In this document: piece after piece, positions 17,984 to 26,777 of the stretch
Numbering within the stretch: position 1 is the first letter of the stretch
How the letters are laid out: each line of letters starts with the position of its first letter
NCBI RefSeq assembly: GCF_038593855.1
Contig: NZ_CP151996.1
Coordinates: 124,001 to 188,000 of the forward strand
Direction: 5' to 3'
Source: Lysinibacillus sp. FSL M8-0337
Lineage (GTDB): Bacteria; Bacillota; Bacilli; Bacillales_A; Planococcaceae
Length of the DNA: 64,000 bases
The notes under the pieces: generated by a model
Database searches by the model: none
Told to the model about the DNA's origin: nothing
What the model saw: only the letters and a program-made list of their open reading frames with translations
Translations under genes and position numbers: made by a program

Positions 17984-19494
17984 TGATCCCATTCCTCTAT
18001 AAACAAAATTAATTGCTTCTCCGCCTCTGTAATAGCTGATTCTTTCTGTTGAATCCACTCAAGTAAGGTATTGGCTTGTGCCTTCGAACGTTCGATAGAA
18101 GCCCGCATCGTTTCAGGGGAGGGGCCACCTAGTAATGTTCTGACATTTACGAAGAACTCGGGTTTTAAAGTATGGTAGAAATCTTCTTCAGAAATAACTA
18201 ACGGTTTGCCAGTAACCAATTTGGCTTGTGTATTGGCTAATCCCCACGTAAGACTTGCCAATGATTCTTCACCGTGAGCAAGCAATACTTTAATACATTT
18301 ACTTACGATACTATGGGCTTGGCGAAATGAAATACCTTCCGAACGGACTAAAGTATCAGCAAGTTCTGTTACATTGGCAAAGCTATTTTCTGCACGGTTT
18401 CGAAGCTTTTTCTTGTTGACATCCATTGTGACAACAAGCGAGCCAAATAATTTATATATACCTATTAATCGATCCATCGCTCTCCATAAATACGGTTGCA
18501 TATCGTCCTCTGTATCAACAATATCACCAAACGGTGTATTATGTACCATTTGTAGCACTGTACTTGCATCTCCAACAACCGCAGATAATAATGAGCGCGT
18601 ATGCTCAATGGACACAGGGTTTCGCTTTTGAGGCATAATAGAGCTAATTTGAACGTATGGACTTGCAAGTGTAAAGGCATTGAATTCCTGCGTAGCCCAT
18701 AGTAAAAAGTCTTGTGAAGTACGGCCGAGGTTCAGTGCCGCAAGCTGCACAATACTTGCTGTTTCAGCAATATAATCAGCTCCAGCAACCGCATCCCACG
18801 CATTTTCAATAATATCGTCAAAAGCTAATAAGTCTCGCATACGCTCGCGGCTAATGTTAAAGCCAGTTGTCGTTAAGGCGGCTGCCCCCATACTGCTCCG
18901 ATTTATCGTTTTATAGCAATGCTGCATGCGCTCAAAATCACGATCTAGCTGATCGATCACAGCTTTTAAATAATGGGCAAAAGTGGTCGGTTGAGCTTGT
19001 TGCGTATGTGTATAGCCAATCATGATCGTATCAATATGCTCCTCGGCAGCTGCAATTAAATCACCGCGTAATTTAAGCAATTCCCCCATAAGCATTAATA
19101 ATTTTTTGCGCAGTGTCATTCGATAAATGGCAATCCCCATATCATTCCGACTTCTACCGATATGAAGATTTCCGGCAACATCACCAGCAAGTTCAATTAA
19201 TTTATTTTCAATGCGGAAAAATAAATCCTCGTATTGCGGGCTATAATCTTCTATTCGATAATAGTTCAAGTCTAGTTTTTTTAGTGCCAAAGCAATTTGC
19301 TTCGCTTCTTCTTTTTTTACAAGTCCTTGTTCTTCTAGCATTTTTAAATGGGCAATATTAATTTGAAGCATAATCGTTAAAAAATTTTTCTTTGCTTCGT
19401 CATAAGCCGGTTGCAATACAATTTTACGATAAATATTCGAAGGAAAAATTATTCCATCCTCTTGCTGAATTTTGTTGCGGAAATCTTCAAACAT
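17980..19494 (-). CDS. Argininosuccinate-lyase-like C-N lyase
   Basis: 504 residues of the fumarase/aspartase superfamily. The family signature SSIMPQKRNP is at about 281-290, YTHTQQAQPTT at about 159-169 and GRSRNDM at about 110-116. In true ArgH the last motif ends in Gln; here it is Met, so a substrate other than argininosuccinate is plausible. Relatives in this branch cleave aminopolycarboxylates such as EDDS to fumarate and an amine (family knowledge). No arginine genes are near. It lies in one operon with an ABC importer and a BadF kinase. The ATG at 19494 has the TAGGAGGCC ribosome site. Confidence 0.82.
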   Translation of the reverse strand: MFEDFRNKIQQEDGIIFPSNIYRKIVLQPAYDEAKKNFLTIMLQINIAHLKMLEEQGLVKKEEAKQIALALKKLDLNYYRIEDYSPQYEDLFFRIENKLIELAGDVAGNLHIGRSRNDMGIAIYRMTLRKKLLMLMGELLKLRGDLIAAAEEHIDTIMIGYTHTQQAQPTTFAHYLKAVIDQLDRDFERMQHCYKTINRSSMGAAALTTTGFNISRERMRDLLAFDDIIENAWDAVAGADYIAETASIVQLAALNLGRTSQDFLLWATQEFNAFTLASPYVQISSIMPQKRNPVSIEHTRSLLSAVVGDASTVLQMVHNTPFGDIVDTEDDMQPYLWRAMDRLIGIYKLFGSLVVTMDVNKKKLRNRAENSFANVTELADTLVRSEGISFRQAHSIVSKCIKVLLAHGEESLASLTWGLANTQAKLVTGKPLVISEEDFYHTLKPEFFVNVRTLLGGPSPETMRASIERSKAQANTLLEWIQQKESAITEAEKQLILFIEEWDQ

Positions 19495-19522
19495 AATTAA
19501 TGGCCTCCTAATAGAATAACAG

Positions 19523-21244
19523 TTATATGGCTGAGCCAGCACTGCCCTTTGATAGCTTTTCCGAAATAATAAGTACTATTAAAATTAAGCAAATTTGTAA
19601 AACACCATAGGCACAAGCAGTTCCAAATTTAAAGGCATATAATTTTTGAAAGATAGCGACAGATAGCGGAATCGTAGAAGTGCTATAAATAAGAATAGAA
19701 GCTACGAATTCACCTAAACTTTGGACAAGCGCTAGTAATGTTCCTGCTAATATGCCCGAAAAAGTTAGCGGCAGGACGATACGTCGAAACGTATACCACC
19801 AATTTGCACCTAAGCTGCGTGACGCCTCCTCAATCGACTGATCTAATTGCACAAGAGAGGCTGATGTTGAACGGAAAACAAGTGGTAAATGTCTAATAAA
19901 ATAAGCAAGCGGTAAAATCCAAAACGTACCAATCAGCACATGGTTAAAGGCAAAAATATTTTCAGTGCTAAAGGCAGCAATTAAATTGACGGCAACAACA
20001 GTCCCAGGCAGTGCCCAAGGAACCATAATTAAAATATCGAGCAATGTTTTCCCTTTAAAGTTGAGACGCACCATTGCGTAGGCTGCAGCGACACCAAAAA
20101 GTACATTACCAAACGTTGCGACAATACCCATTTGGATGGAGTTCCAAATAGGTCTCCACGTTCGTTCATCAGTAAAGAGTGCCACATAATGATCGACGGT
20201 GTAGTCGGTGGGCAGTATTTGGGTTTTCCATGCACCATCGACTGAAAAGGAAATTAAAATCAGCACTAAAATGGGTAAAATTAAAATCAGTGTTCCGCCA
20301 AAAGAAGCTATTGTAGCAATTATTTTCATGAATTTTGAAGATACTTCTGAGCGATGAACACTAATGCCTTTACTCAAATTTTGGTAATTTCTACGGTTTT
20401 GGTACCAGCGCATAACAATCAAAAATGAAATGGATACAAACGATAAAATCATTGACTGTGTAGCGGCCATTTCTAAATTACCATTTGTCCGTGATAAGTA
20501 AATTTGCATGGTCATCGTTCGTTCGACACCAAACATTAATGGTGCCGTATAGGATGCCATTGATACCATAAAGACGAGCAAGGCAGATGCAATAATAGAA
20601 GGTGTCAACATCGGTAAAATAACCTTTGTCCATACACGAATACGCCCTGCACCTAAACTAGTTGCTGCTTCCTCTAATGATGGATCGAGTCCTTTAATAG
20701 CAGCCGAAGCGGTTAAATAGAAGTATGTGTACATGGTAAATGTATGGACAACGATGACACCCCATATACCTTTTAAAGAAAAGGGTACTTGCTTTAAGCC
20801 GAATAAATGCTGAATTGCGCGTGGGAAAATGCCACTTTCTCCGTATAAGAATGTAAAAGAGAGTACGCCAACAAGTGGTGGAAGAGCCATTGGCACTAAT
20901 ACTAATATAGATAATATACGTCTACCTGGAAATTCATAGCGTTCTAATAAAAATGCCATTGTTACACCAACAAGTGCACAGCAAATCACGCTAATAATGG
21001 ATATATATAAACTAGTCCATAGCGCCTCAAGATTAGCAGGACTAGCAAGGCTAAAAAACTTTTGATAATGACTAAGTGCGCGCTCTCCTGAAAAACTTTG
21101 AAGAAAAGTTTGATAGAAAGGATAAATGACATAAGCAAACAATACTAAAAACAAAGGTAAAATTAAAATATAGACAAACCATTTAGATTGCGTTAGCCGT
21201 GTCCAAGCATTACTTTGATAAGAATGTACAGGTGGTTTTTCCAT
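19523..21244 (-). CDS. ABC importer permease, two fused domains (ferric/AEP/putrescine type)
   Basis: 573 residues with about 12 membrane helices. It is a tandem fusion of two BPD_transp_1 permease domains, each with an EAA loop: EEAATSLGAGRIRVWTKVILP in the first half and EEASRSLGANWWYTFRRIVLP in the second. Fused permeases of this kind (FbpB-like) serve iron, thiamine or phosphonate importers. It follows the ATPase gene by 12 bp and overlaps the upstream end of the lyase gene region, with TAGGAGG before the ATG. It should pair with the ATPase at 21257 and the binding lipoprotein at 24563. Confidence 0.92.
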   Translation of the reverse strand: MEKPPVHSYQSNAWTRLTQSKWFVYILILPLFLVLFAYVIYPFYQTFLQSFSGERALSHYQKFFSLASPANLEALWTSLYISIISVICCALVGVTMAFLLERYEFPGRRILSILVLVPMALPPLVGVLSFTFLYGESGIFPRAIQHLFGLKQVPFSLKGIWGVIVVHTFTMYTYFYLTASAAIKGLDPSLEEAATSLGAGRIRVWTKVILPMLTPSIIASALLVFMVSMASYTAPLMFGVERTMTMQIYLSRTNGNLEMAATQSMILSFVSISFLIVMRWYQNRRNYQNLSKGISVHRSEVSSKFMKIIATIASFGGTLILILPILVLILISFSVDGAWKTQILPTDYTVDHYVALFTDERTWRPIWNSIQMGIVATFGNVLFGVAAAYAMVRLNFKGKTLLDILIMVPWALPGTVVAVNLIAAFSTENIFAFNHVLIGTFWILPLAYFIRHLPLVFRSTSASLVQLDQSIEEASRSLGANWWYTFRRIVLPLTFSGILAGTLLALVQSLGEFVASILIYSTSTIPLSVAIFQKLYAFKFGTACAYGVLQICLILIVLIISEKLSKGSAGSAI

Positions 21245-21256
21245 GTGGTCTGCCTC

Positions 21257-22327
21257 CTATTCTCCTAAAAAATATAGTGATTCCTGCGCTATATTTAAAG
21301 TAATACTTTCGCCAATGTTTTTTAATTGTGCATTTTTATTGATAATCATCACTTTCAAGGAGAATTCAATAAAATCGACAATGTAATTTACACTTATTCC
21401 TGTAAATTCGACAAATGTGATTGTTCCAGTTAATGTATTTTCTCCAGGGCCTAGATTGACAGACTCTGGACGAATCGAAATAAACACGTTGTCTCCAATC
21501 ATATGCGTTAAAGTAGGGGAGCTGTGTTGCTTTCGCCCAGTTAGAACAAGTCCATTCTTTGTTTTTACTTGCACTTCATCTGCGTTAATGGCAAAGATTG
21601 TCGCTTCGATTAAATTGGTTTCCCCGATGAAATCGGCAACAAAGCGATTTACTGGCCGATTATAAATTTCTTGTGGTGTGCCGATTTGTTTTACGTAACC
21701 ATTGTCCATCACCATAATGCGGTCCGACATGGACATCGCTTCCATTTGATCGTGTGTTACATAAATGGTTGTAACACCTAATTCGGATTGAATTCTTTTA
21801 ATTTCAATTCGTGTTTCCTCACGTAACTTTGCATCTAAATTCGACAATGGTTCATCGAGTAATAAAATATCAGGCTCAATTACAAGTGCTCTAGCTAGGG
21901 CAACACGCTGCTGCTGACCACCAGATAATTCATTAATTTTCCTGCTTCCATATTGCGCTAAATGTACAAGTCCTCGAATGCGGTCAACTTTTTGTGTTAT
22001 TTCCTGTTTAGAGAGTTTTCGTACTTGTAAGCCAAAAGCAATATTTTCGTCTACTGTCATGTGTGGAAACAGGGCATAATTTTGAAACACCATACCAATA
22101 TTGCGTTTGTTTGGCTGAAGTAATGTCACATCGCGATCATCGAAAAAAATTTTTCCTTCAGTAGGATAATAAAACCCTGCAATCATTCGCAATGTCGTCG
22201 TTTTCCCACAGCCACTAGGCCCAAGGAAGGTAAAGAATTCACCCGTTTTGATTTCGAGATTTAAATCTTTTACACCTTGCACTTTCCCAAATTGCTTAGA
22301 GACATTTTCGATTTTGACATTTTTCAA
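21257..22327 (-). CDS. ABC importer ATPase (FbpC/PotA type)
   Basis: 357 residues. Walker A GPSGCGKTTTLRMIAG, Q-loop MVFQNYALFPHM, signature LSGGQQQRVALARAL, Walker B ILLLDEPLSNLDAKLR and switch VTHDQMEAM are all present. A C-terminal TOBE-like domain of about 110 residues may bind substrate or regulators. The frame opens at TTG 22333, but the AAAGGAG site favours the TTG at 22327. It energises the permease at 19523. It lies 45 bp after the exporter gene and may also be read from the exporter's promoter. Confidence 0.93.
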   Translation of the reverse strand: MKNVKIENVSKQFGKVQGVKDLNLEIKTGEFFTFLGPSGCGKTTTLRMIAGFYYPTEGKIFFDDRDVTLLQPNKRNIGMVFQNYALFPHMTVDENIAFGLQVRKLSKQEITQKVDRIRGLVHLAQYGSRKINELSGGQQQRVALARALVIEPDILLLDEPLSNLDAKLREETRIEIKRIQSELGVTTIYVTHDQMEAMSMSDRIMVMDNGYVKQIGTPQEIYNRPVNRFVADFIGETNLIEATIFAINADEVQVKTKNGLVLTGRKQHSSPTLTHMIGDNVFISIRPESVNLGPGENTLTGTITFVEFTGISVNYIVDFIEFSLKVMIINKNAQLKNIGESITLNIAQESLYFLGE

Positions 22328-22372
22328 ATGCAATGCTCCTTTCTATTTTGAAAAGACAGTTATGCATTGATT

Positions 22373-24163
22373 TCACCAATTGACATACTTATTAGCCTGT
22401 AGTTGATACAATTCCGCAAAATAGCCTTTGCTGGTCAACAGTTCTTGCATCGAACCTTCCTCTGCTATATGTCCGTCTTGCAATACAATGATACGATCCA
22501 CCATATTTAAAGCAGATAATTTATGTGTTATTAATAGTAATGTTTTCGTTGATGAGAGGTCTGCTAATGATTCAATCATTTGATGCTCACTTCTTGCGTC
22601 AAGAGACGCTGAAGGTTCATCTAAAATAAGAAATGCTGCATTGCGGAAGTAAGCTCTAGCAATTGCTACCTTTTGCCATTCGCCGCCAGATAGTTCTGTG
22701 CCATTGTCGAAGTTTTTACTTAATACTTGCTCGTAGCCATGATCAAAACTTGCAACCAAATCCACAAGATCGCTTTTTTCGGTAACAATTGCTAACCTTC
22801 CATCATCATTAGTATTCCCTGTGTTACTAATGAAAATATTTTCTTTATAAGTTAACTGGTAACGCGAAAAGTCTTGGAACACTATACCGATAATTTTGCG
22901 GTATGAGTCGATTTCATATTCGGTAATATCAATGCCGTTTAATTCAATGATTCCTTCGGTTGGCTCGTATAATCTTGTGATTAGCTTAACGATCGTCGAT
23001 TTTCCAGCACCATTTTCACCGACAAGTGCAATCTTTTCGCCCATGTTGATTGTAAAACTGATATTGTCGAGAATCAGTTTTGAGGAATTAGGGTATTGAA
23101 AGGATACATTGTTAAATCGAATCGTAAATTCATTTTTTTCTAGCGACAATATTTTCTCACCTGATGTAATATCTGATTTTAAAGAAATAAATTTAAAGTA
23201 TTTTTCCATATAAAGTAGCGTGTCATAGAGCAAGCTTGAATTTTCGATAAAACTCGCCAAACTTTGACGGGCAAGTAAAATAGACGAAGCAAAAATTAAT
23301 ATATCTCCTGCAGTAAATGTGTTATTCAGTACACCAGTAACTACCCACCAAAAACTAAAGCCAATCCCGACCATGCCAATTCCAACAAAGAAGATGGAGT
23401 AGCAAGCTTGTTTATATCTAATTTTTTTAATATTAGTATGAATTTTATTAAATGTCATCATGTATTTATTAATGAAGAAGGTAGCTGTGTTATACAATTT
23501 CACTTCTTTAATATGTTCTTTTGACAGCATGACGGAGCTATAATATTGCATCTTCCTTGCTTCCGGACTATTCGTGACAAGTGTTTCAAATGCTTCCTTC
23601 TGTAATCGATAGGTAACGATAGCCTGCGGAATAATCGCAACAAAAACAATGGTTGCTATCAAAATATTAAAGTTTGTTAATAACACCAGCATCGAAATGC
23701 CTGTTAGTACACTACTAATCATACCCGAAGTAAAAACAATTAGGTTTACTGGTCGCCACGCAGCCTCTTGCTCAAGCACTTGGATATCGTCATAAAATTC
23801 CGGATTTTCGAAGTAGTATAATCCTTTGATTTCTGAGGATTTATCCATCAAGCTTTTATTTAATTGGGCAATTAATCTATCCGTTATTAAACCTTGAAAG
23901 GTCATTTCAACAGGACCTAAAATGGCATGAATAAATGACACGATTATCCAAGATAGTACAAAGAAAATAATGATAGAATAAACGATGGTGTCGGTAGTAG
24001 AAATGGCATCTATTAATCCTTTCGAAAACCATAGAGTTAGAGATGGTAATATAGCTTGAAAAGGAATAATAACAAACAAAATAATTGAATAAAACTTAGA
24101 AGCACCCCAAAAAAGAGGCAGAGTTTTTACAAGAAGTTTCAAATAAGAGTAAAATGTATTCAT
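22373..24163 (-). CDS. ABC exporter, NisT/lantibiotic-type (fused membrane and ATPase domains)
   Basis: 596 residues. Residues 1-320 are six membrane helices; the coupling region GLYYFENPEFYDDIQ is characteristic of NisT/SpaT-like peptide exporters. The ATPase follows with GENGAGKSTIVKLITRLY, the signature LSGGEWQKVAIARAYF and Walker B FLILDEPSASLDA. There is no N-terminal C39 peptidase domain, so the cargo would be exported without cleavage or be cleaved elsewhere. A small peptide gene lies 118 bp upstream in the same orientation. No lanthipeptide dehydratase or cyclase is in the window. Confidence 0.88.
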   Translation of the reverse strand: MNTFYSYLKLLVKTLPLFWGASKFYSIILFVIIPFQAILPSLTLWFSKGLIDAISTTDTIVYSIIIFFVLSWIIVSFIHAILGPVEMTFQGLITDRLIAQLNKSLMDKSSEIKGLYYFENPEFYDDIQVLEQEAAWRPVNLIVFTSGMISSVLTGISMLVLLTNFNILIATIVFVAIIPQAIVTYRLQKEAFETLVTNSPEARKMQYYSSVMLSKEHIKEVKLYNTATFFINKYMMTFNKIHTNIKKIRYKQACYSIFFVGIGMVGIGFSFWWVVTGVLNNTFTAGDILIFASSILLARQSLASFIENSSLLYDTLLYMEKYFKFISLKSDITSGEKILSLEKNEFTIRFNNVSFQYPNSSKLILDNISFTINMGEKIALVGENGAGKSTIVKLITRLYEPTEGIIELNGIDITEYEIDSYRKIIGIVFQDFSRYQLTYKENIFISNTGNTNDDGRLAIVTEKSDLVDLVASFDHGYEQVLSKNFDNGTELSGGEWQKVAIARAYFRNAAFLILDEPSASLDARSEHQMIESLADLSSTKTLLLITHKLSALNMVDRIIVLQDGHIAEEGSMQELLTSKGYFAELYQLQANKYVNW

Positions 24164-24181
24164 GATTCTTCACCTAATTAT

Positions 24182-24215
24182 ACAATATATATTGTATTTA
24201 TATTCCAAATACAAT
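24182..24215. promoter_or_regulatory. Overlapping palindromes in front of the exporter
   Basis: ACAATATATATTGT (24182-24195) is a perfect palindrome. It overlaps a 9-bp inverted repeat, ATTGTATTT (24191-24199) with AAATACAAT (24207-24215). Both lie between the peptide gene and the exporter start. They could be an operator, or a hairpin limiting readthrough into the exporter. Confidence 0.45.
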
Positions 24216-24281
24216 TTGCGTTAGCCTGTCACGCGGAATTGTTTAATTAACTGATAAAATCGCAAACTTTAAGGATAGAAA

Positions 24282-24338
24282 TTAAAATCCGAATGACAGA
24301 AAAGCGATTCCTTTAAAAATACTTTTATTTAGTACCAT
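24282..24338 (-). CDS. Putative 18-residue hydrophobic peptide (exporter cargo candidate)
   Basis: Reads MVLNKSIFKGIAFLSFGF then TAA. It has a near-perfect ribosome site, AAGGAGG (24346-24352), seven bases from the ATG. A good promoter lies just upstream (24370-24398). The peptide is cationic at the start and aromatic/hydrophobic at the end, with no cysteine. It precedes a NisT-type exporter on the same strand. I know no matching family. It could be a leaderless bacteriocin, a signal peptide-like pheromone or a leader peptide controlling the exporter. The gene is too short for routine callers; expression is not shown. Confidence 0.6.
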   Translation of the reverse strand: MVLNKSIFKGIAFLSFGF

Positions 24339-24369
24339 AAGTAATCCTCCTTCGATTTTAAGTATAATA

Positions 24370-24398
24370 ATTATAAATTGAATAATCTGAAAAAACAA
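24370..24398 (-). promoter_or_regulatory. Probable promoter of the peptide gene
   Basis: On the reverse strand TTGTTT (24393-24398) and a consensus -10 TATAAT (24370-24375) are separated by exactly 17 bp, about 30 bp before the ATG at 24338. It lies downstream of the terminator of the binding-protein gene, so the peptide and exporter have their own start of transcription. Confidence 0.6.
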
Positions 24399-24513
24399 AT
24401 TAGTCTAAAATTAGACAACGCTTGTATTGTAACCTTATGTTTTATTATGCGTGGGGTGCAAAGATTTTTATGTGTCTTTACAGGTTATTATATTCGGTAC
24501 ATAAATTTTAATA

Positions 24514-24545
24514 AAAGGTATCAAGAGGGGCTTCTTGATACCTTT
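24514..24545 (-). terminator. Terminator after the solute-binding protein gene
   Basis: AAAGGTATCAAGA (24514-24526) pairs with TCTTGATACCTTT (24533-24545). On the reverse strand it is followed by TTTTATT. It separates the binding protein from the rest of the cassette. Confidence 0.85.
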
Positions 24546-24562
24546 AGGTTTTCTAAGCTACT

Positions 24563-25669
24563 TTATTTCTTTCCTCTACCTTTTATATTTGTATCCCAGT
24601 GTTCCATCCATTCTGCCTCTTTTTCCGACATTAATTGCCAATCAATATCAAACGTTTTTAAATCTAATTCCTGATACCATTCTGGCATTGTCGCTTGATC
24701 AATGTCGGAGCGTGTTGGAATTTGGTAATAGTCGTTTGCTAATTTCGTAACCATCTCTTTTTCAAATAAAAATTCAACAAATAATTTTGCGTTCTCTAAA
24801 TTTTTTGCCTTGTTAACAACCGCAACACCATCTACTAAAATAGGTGCACCACTCTTTGGATAAATGTAATCAAACGGATAATCTGTTGTATATTTTTTCA
24901 ATAAGATATCTTGTAAGTTCCATAAAGAAACACTGCCTTCTTGACGTGTAAGCTTTAAATAAAGTGCATTAGGATCTTGCGTATATTCTTTTGTGTTGGC
25001 ATCTAATTTTAATAGCCATTCATAACCATTGTCAGGTGTGTCGGCACCTTGACGAACAATCATGGATGAATAAATCGTGCGCATAGTTCCTGACGCTAAT
25101 ACACCACGAATTAAAATTTGGTCCTGCCATTTCGGATCTAATAAATCATCCCAATCTTGTGGACCGGTTTCTTTTGTTAATAAGTCACTATTAATCATAA
25201 TGACTTCAGGTAATAGCATTTCACCGAACCAGCGACCTTCTGTATCTTTATAGTTTGCATCTATTGTGTCGATAAAACTCGGTTGCCATGCATGGAGTAA
25301 ATCCTCGTTTGCTCCAACCATTAAGGCGGATTGAGTACCACCCCACCAAAAATCTGCTTGAGGATTTGCTTTTTCACCCCGTAGACGCTCTAATATTTGT
25401 TGAGCTCCCATTGTTAAAAACTCCACTTGAATGTCCGGGTACTTCTCATTAAACTGATCGATTACGCCTTGCACCATTTCTTCATCACGCCCTGTGTAAA
25501 TGACCAGCTTACCTGACGGAGATGTGTTTCCATCTGCTTTTTCAGCATTAGATGCCGTGTCGCTTTTTGCAGCATCTTTTGTCGAACCCTTATCGTTAGT
25601 GCTACTACAAGCAGCTACAACGATCAGCACCAACACAAGCAAAAATCCAAAAATACGTGTTTTTTTCAT
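24563..25669 (-). CDS. ABC importer solute-binding lipoprotein (AfuA/FbpA/PhnS type)
   Basis: About 368 residues. It has a lipoprotein signal with lipobox VVAAC near residue 20, then a Ser/Thr/Lys linker and a family 1 periplasmic-binding fold (KLVIYTGRDEEMVQGVIDQF; GGTQSALMVGAN; APILVDGVAVV). The C-terminal DYYQIPTRSDID segment resembles iron, phosphonate and putrescine binders, so the substrate cannot be named. The start is ATG 25669, because the longer frame's ATG (25675) is too close to the AAGGGGAAG site. It is separated from its presumed ATPase and permease by a terminator and the peptide-exporter unit. Confidence 0.88.
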   Translation of the reverse strand: MKKTRIFGFLLVLVLIVVAACSSTNDKGSTKDAAKSDTASNAEKADGNTSPSGKLVIYTGRDEEMVQGVIDQFNEKYPDIQVEFLTMGAQQILERLRGEKANPQADFWWGGTQSALMVGANEDLLHAWQPSFIDTIDANYKDTEGRWFGEMLLPEVIMINSDLLTKETGPQDWDDLLDPKWQDQILIRGVLASGTMRTIYSSMIVRQGADTPDNGYEWLLKLDANTKEYTQDPNALYLKLTRQEGSVSLWNLQDILLKKYTTDYPFDYIYPKSGAPILVDGVAVVNKAKNLENAKLFVEFLFEKEMVTKLANDYYQIPTRSDIDQATMPEWYQELDLKTFDIDWQLMSEKEAEWMEHWDTNIKGRGKK

Positions 25670-25743
25670 AATCATCTTCCCCTTCCCCTTCCTTTAGTGA
25701 GTTGCTTACATAGTGCAGTATAATACTAAAATAAAGCATTAAT

Positions 25744-25768
25744 GTTAGAATAATTAAAAAATTCTAAC
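25744..25768. promoter_or_regulatory. Palindromic operator upstream of the binding-protein gene
   Basis: GTTAGAAT (25744-25751) and ATTCTAAC (25761-25768) form a perfect 8-bp inverted repeat with a 9-bp spacer. It is about 75-100 bp upstream of the start and just beyond a -10-like AGTATTATACT. No regulator gene is in the cassette. Confidence 0.5.
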
Positions 25769-25825
25769 GTTATTACTATCATAATTTAAAAAATTGACTG
25801 TTTTCAACGATAGATTGTAAAAATT

Positions 25826-25869
25826 AAAAACTCCTTAAAAATGGTTTTATCCATTTTTAAGGAGTTTTT
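25826..25869 (-). terminator. Terminator overlapping the end of the EamA gene
   Basis: A perfect 19-bp stem: AAAAACTCCTTAAAAATGG (25826-25844) with its complement at 25851-25869. A T run on the reverse strand follows. The EamA stop codon lies inside the right arm, so the hairpin uses coding sequence. Confidence 0.85.
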
Positions 25870-26759
25870 ACGGGTGATTTTCGATTGGCAAGCATACTAG
25901 GTAGCATCATGCCGATAATAACTAAAGCAATGCCAATTACTTGTAAAACAGTGAGTGATTCATGCAATACGATAACAGAAACAGTCACAGCTACAGGTAG
26001 TTCAATCGCACTTAAAATAGAGGCCAGTGCGCCACCCACTTTGGGTACTGCAATTGAAAATAAATAAATGGGTAAGATTATACCGAATAGTCCGAGTGCT
26101 AATCCATATTTCCATAAGCCTTCTGCAAATAATTTGCCATTCCATGCAATTTCAGGACTGAGGAAAATACTAATCATAATTAGTGCTACAAAAGAAACAA
26201 TTAAAACTCTTGATGTCGTTGTAACACCTTCAACGGGACGAGAGTTAAATTGGATAAAGCAGGCAAATGTAAATGCAGCAGCTAACCCAAATAACCAGCC
26301 TTGAATCGCAATATCGCTTAAATCGACATTCAATACACCGGCAGCTAAAATAGTCCCCGCAAATAGTATCAGTATCGAAATGACTTCTGGTCGACTTGGC
26401 AGACGTTTATGGATAACGCAATCCAACAACAAACCAATCCAAGTAAATTGGAAAAGCATAACGACAGCTAGAGATGCAGGTAAATATTTTAATGACTCGC
26501 CGTAAACGATGCCAGTAATACCTGTAAAAATCCCTGCGCTGACTAATATAAATAGTCCGTGTTTTGAAAGTTTCGGTAGTTTTCTTTGAGTGATGATAAA
26601 AATTGTTAAAACAAGTATAAAGCCAATGATGTACTGACTCGATACCGCCTCTGATGATGTAAAGCCATGCAACATAGCTACTTTCACGATGGTCGATAAA
26701 ATGCCATAGCTACTAGAAGCGATGACAATCAACAGAGGATATAATACATTTGTTTTCAT
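25857..26759 (-). CDS. EamA/DMT-family transporter
   Basis: 300 residues with ten predicted membrane helices in two five-helix EamA repeats (second begins NVDLSDIAIQGWLFGLAAAF). GESLKYLPASLAVVMLFQFTW and LSAIELPVAVTVSVIVLHE are typical drug/metabolite transporter segments. The substrate is unknown; relatives export amino acids or nucleotides. It lies 18 bp downstream of an acetyltransferase gene, so the two probably share a transcript. Confidence 0.9.
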   Translation of the reverse strand: MKTNVLYPLLIVIASSSYGILSTIVKVAMLHGFTSSEAVSSQYIIGFILVLTIFIITQRKLPKLSKHGLFILVSAGIFTGITGIVYGESLKYLPASLAVVMLFQFTWIGLLLDCVIHKRLPSRPEVISILILFAGTILAAGVLNVDLSDIAIQGWLFGLAAAFTFACFIQFNSRPVEGVTTTSRVLIVSFVALIMISIFLSPEIAWNGKLFAEGLWKYGLALGLFGIILPIYLFSIAVPKVGGALASILSAIELPVAVTVSVIVLHESLTVLQVIGIALVIIGMMLPSMLANRKSPVKTP

Positions 26760-26777
26760 GCTTAATTAATCCACATC

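Noticed and set aside
17980-19494. Housekeeping argH
   Set aside because: No argG or other arginine gene nearby, altered GRSRND motif ending, and tight linkage to an importer and kinase; an ArgH role is not excluded but is less likely.
24378-24674. Forward frame opposite the peptide/binding-protein region
   Set aside because: No ribosome site; it overlaps the reverse-strand gene and terminator.
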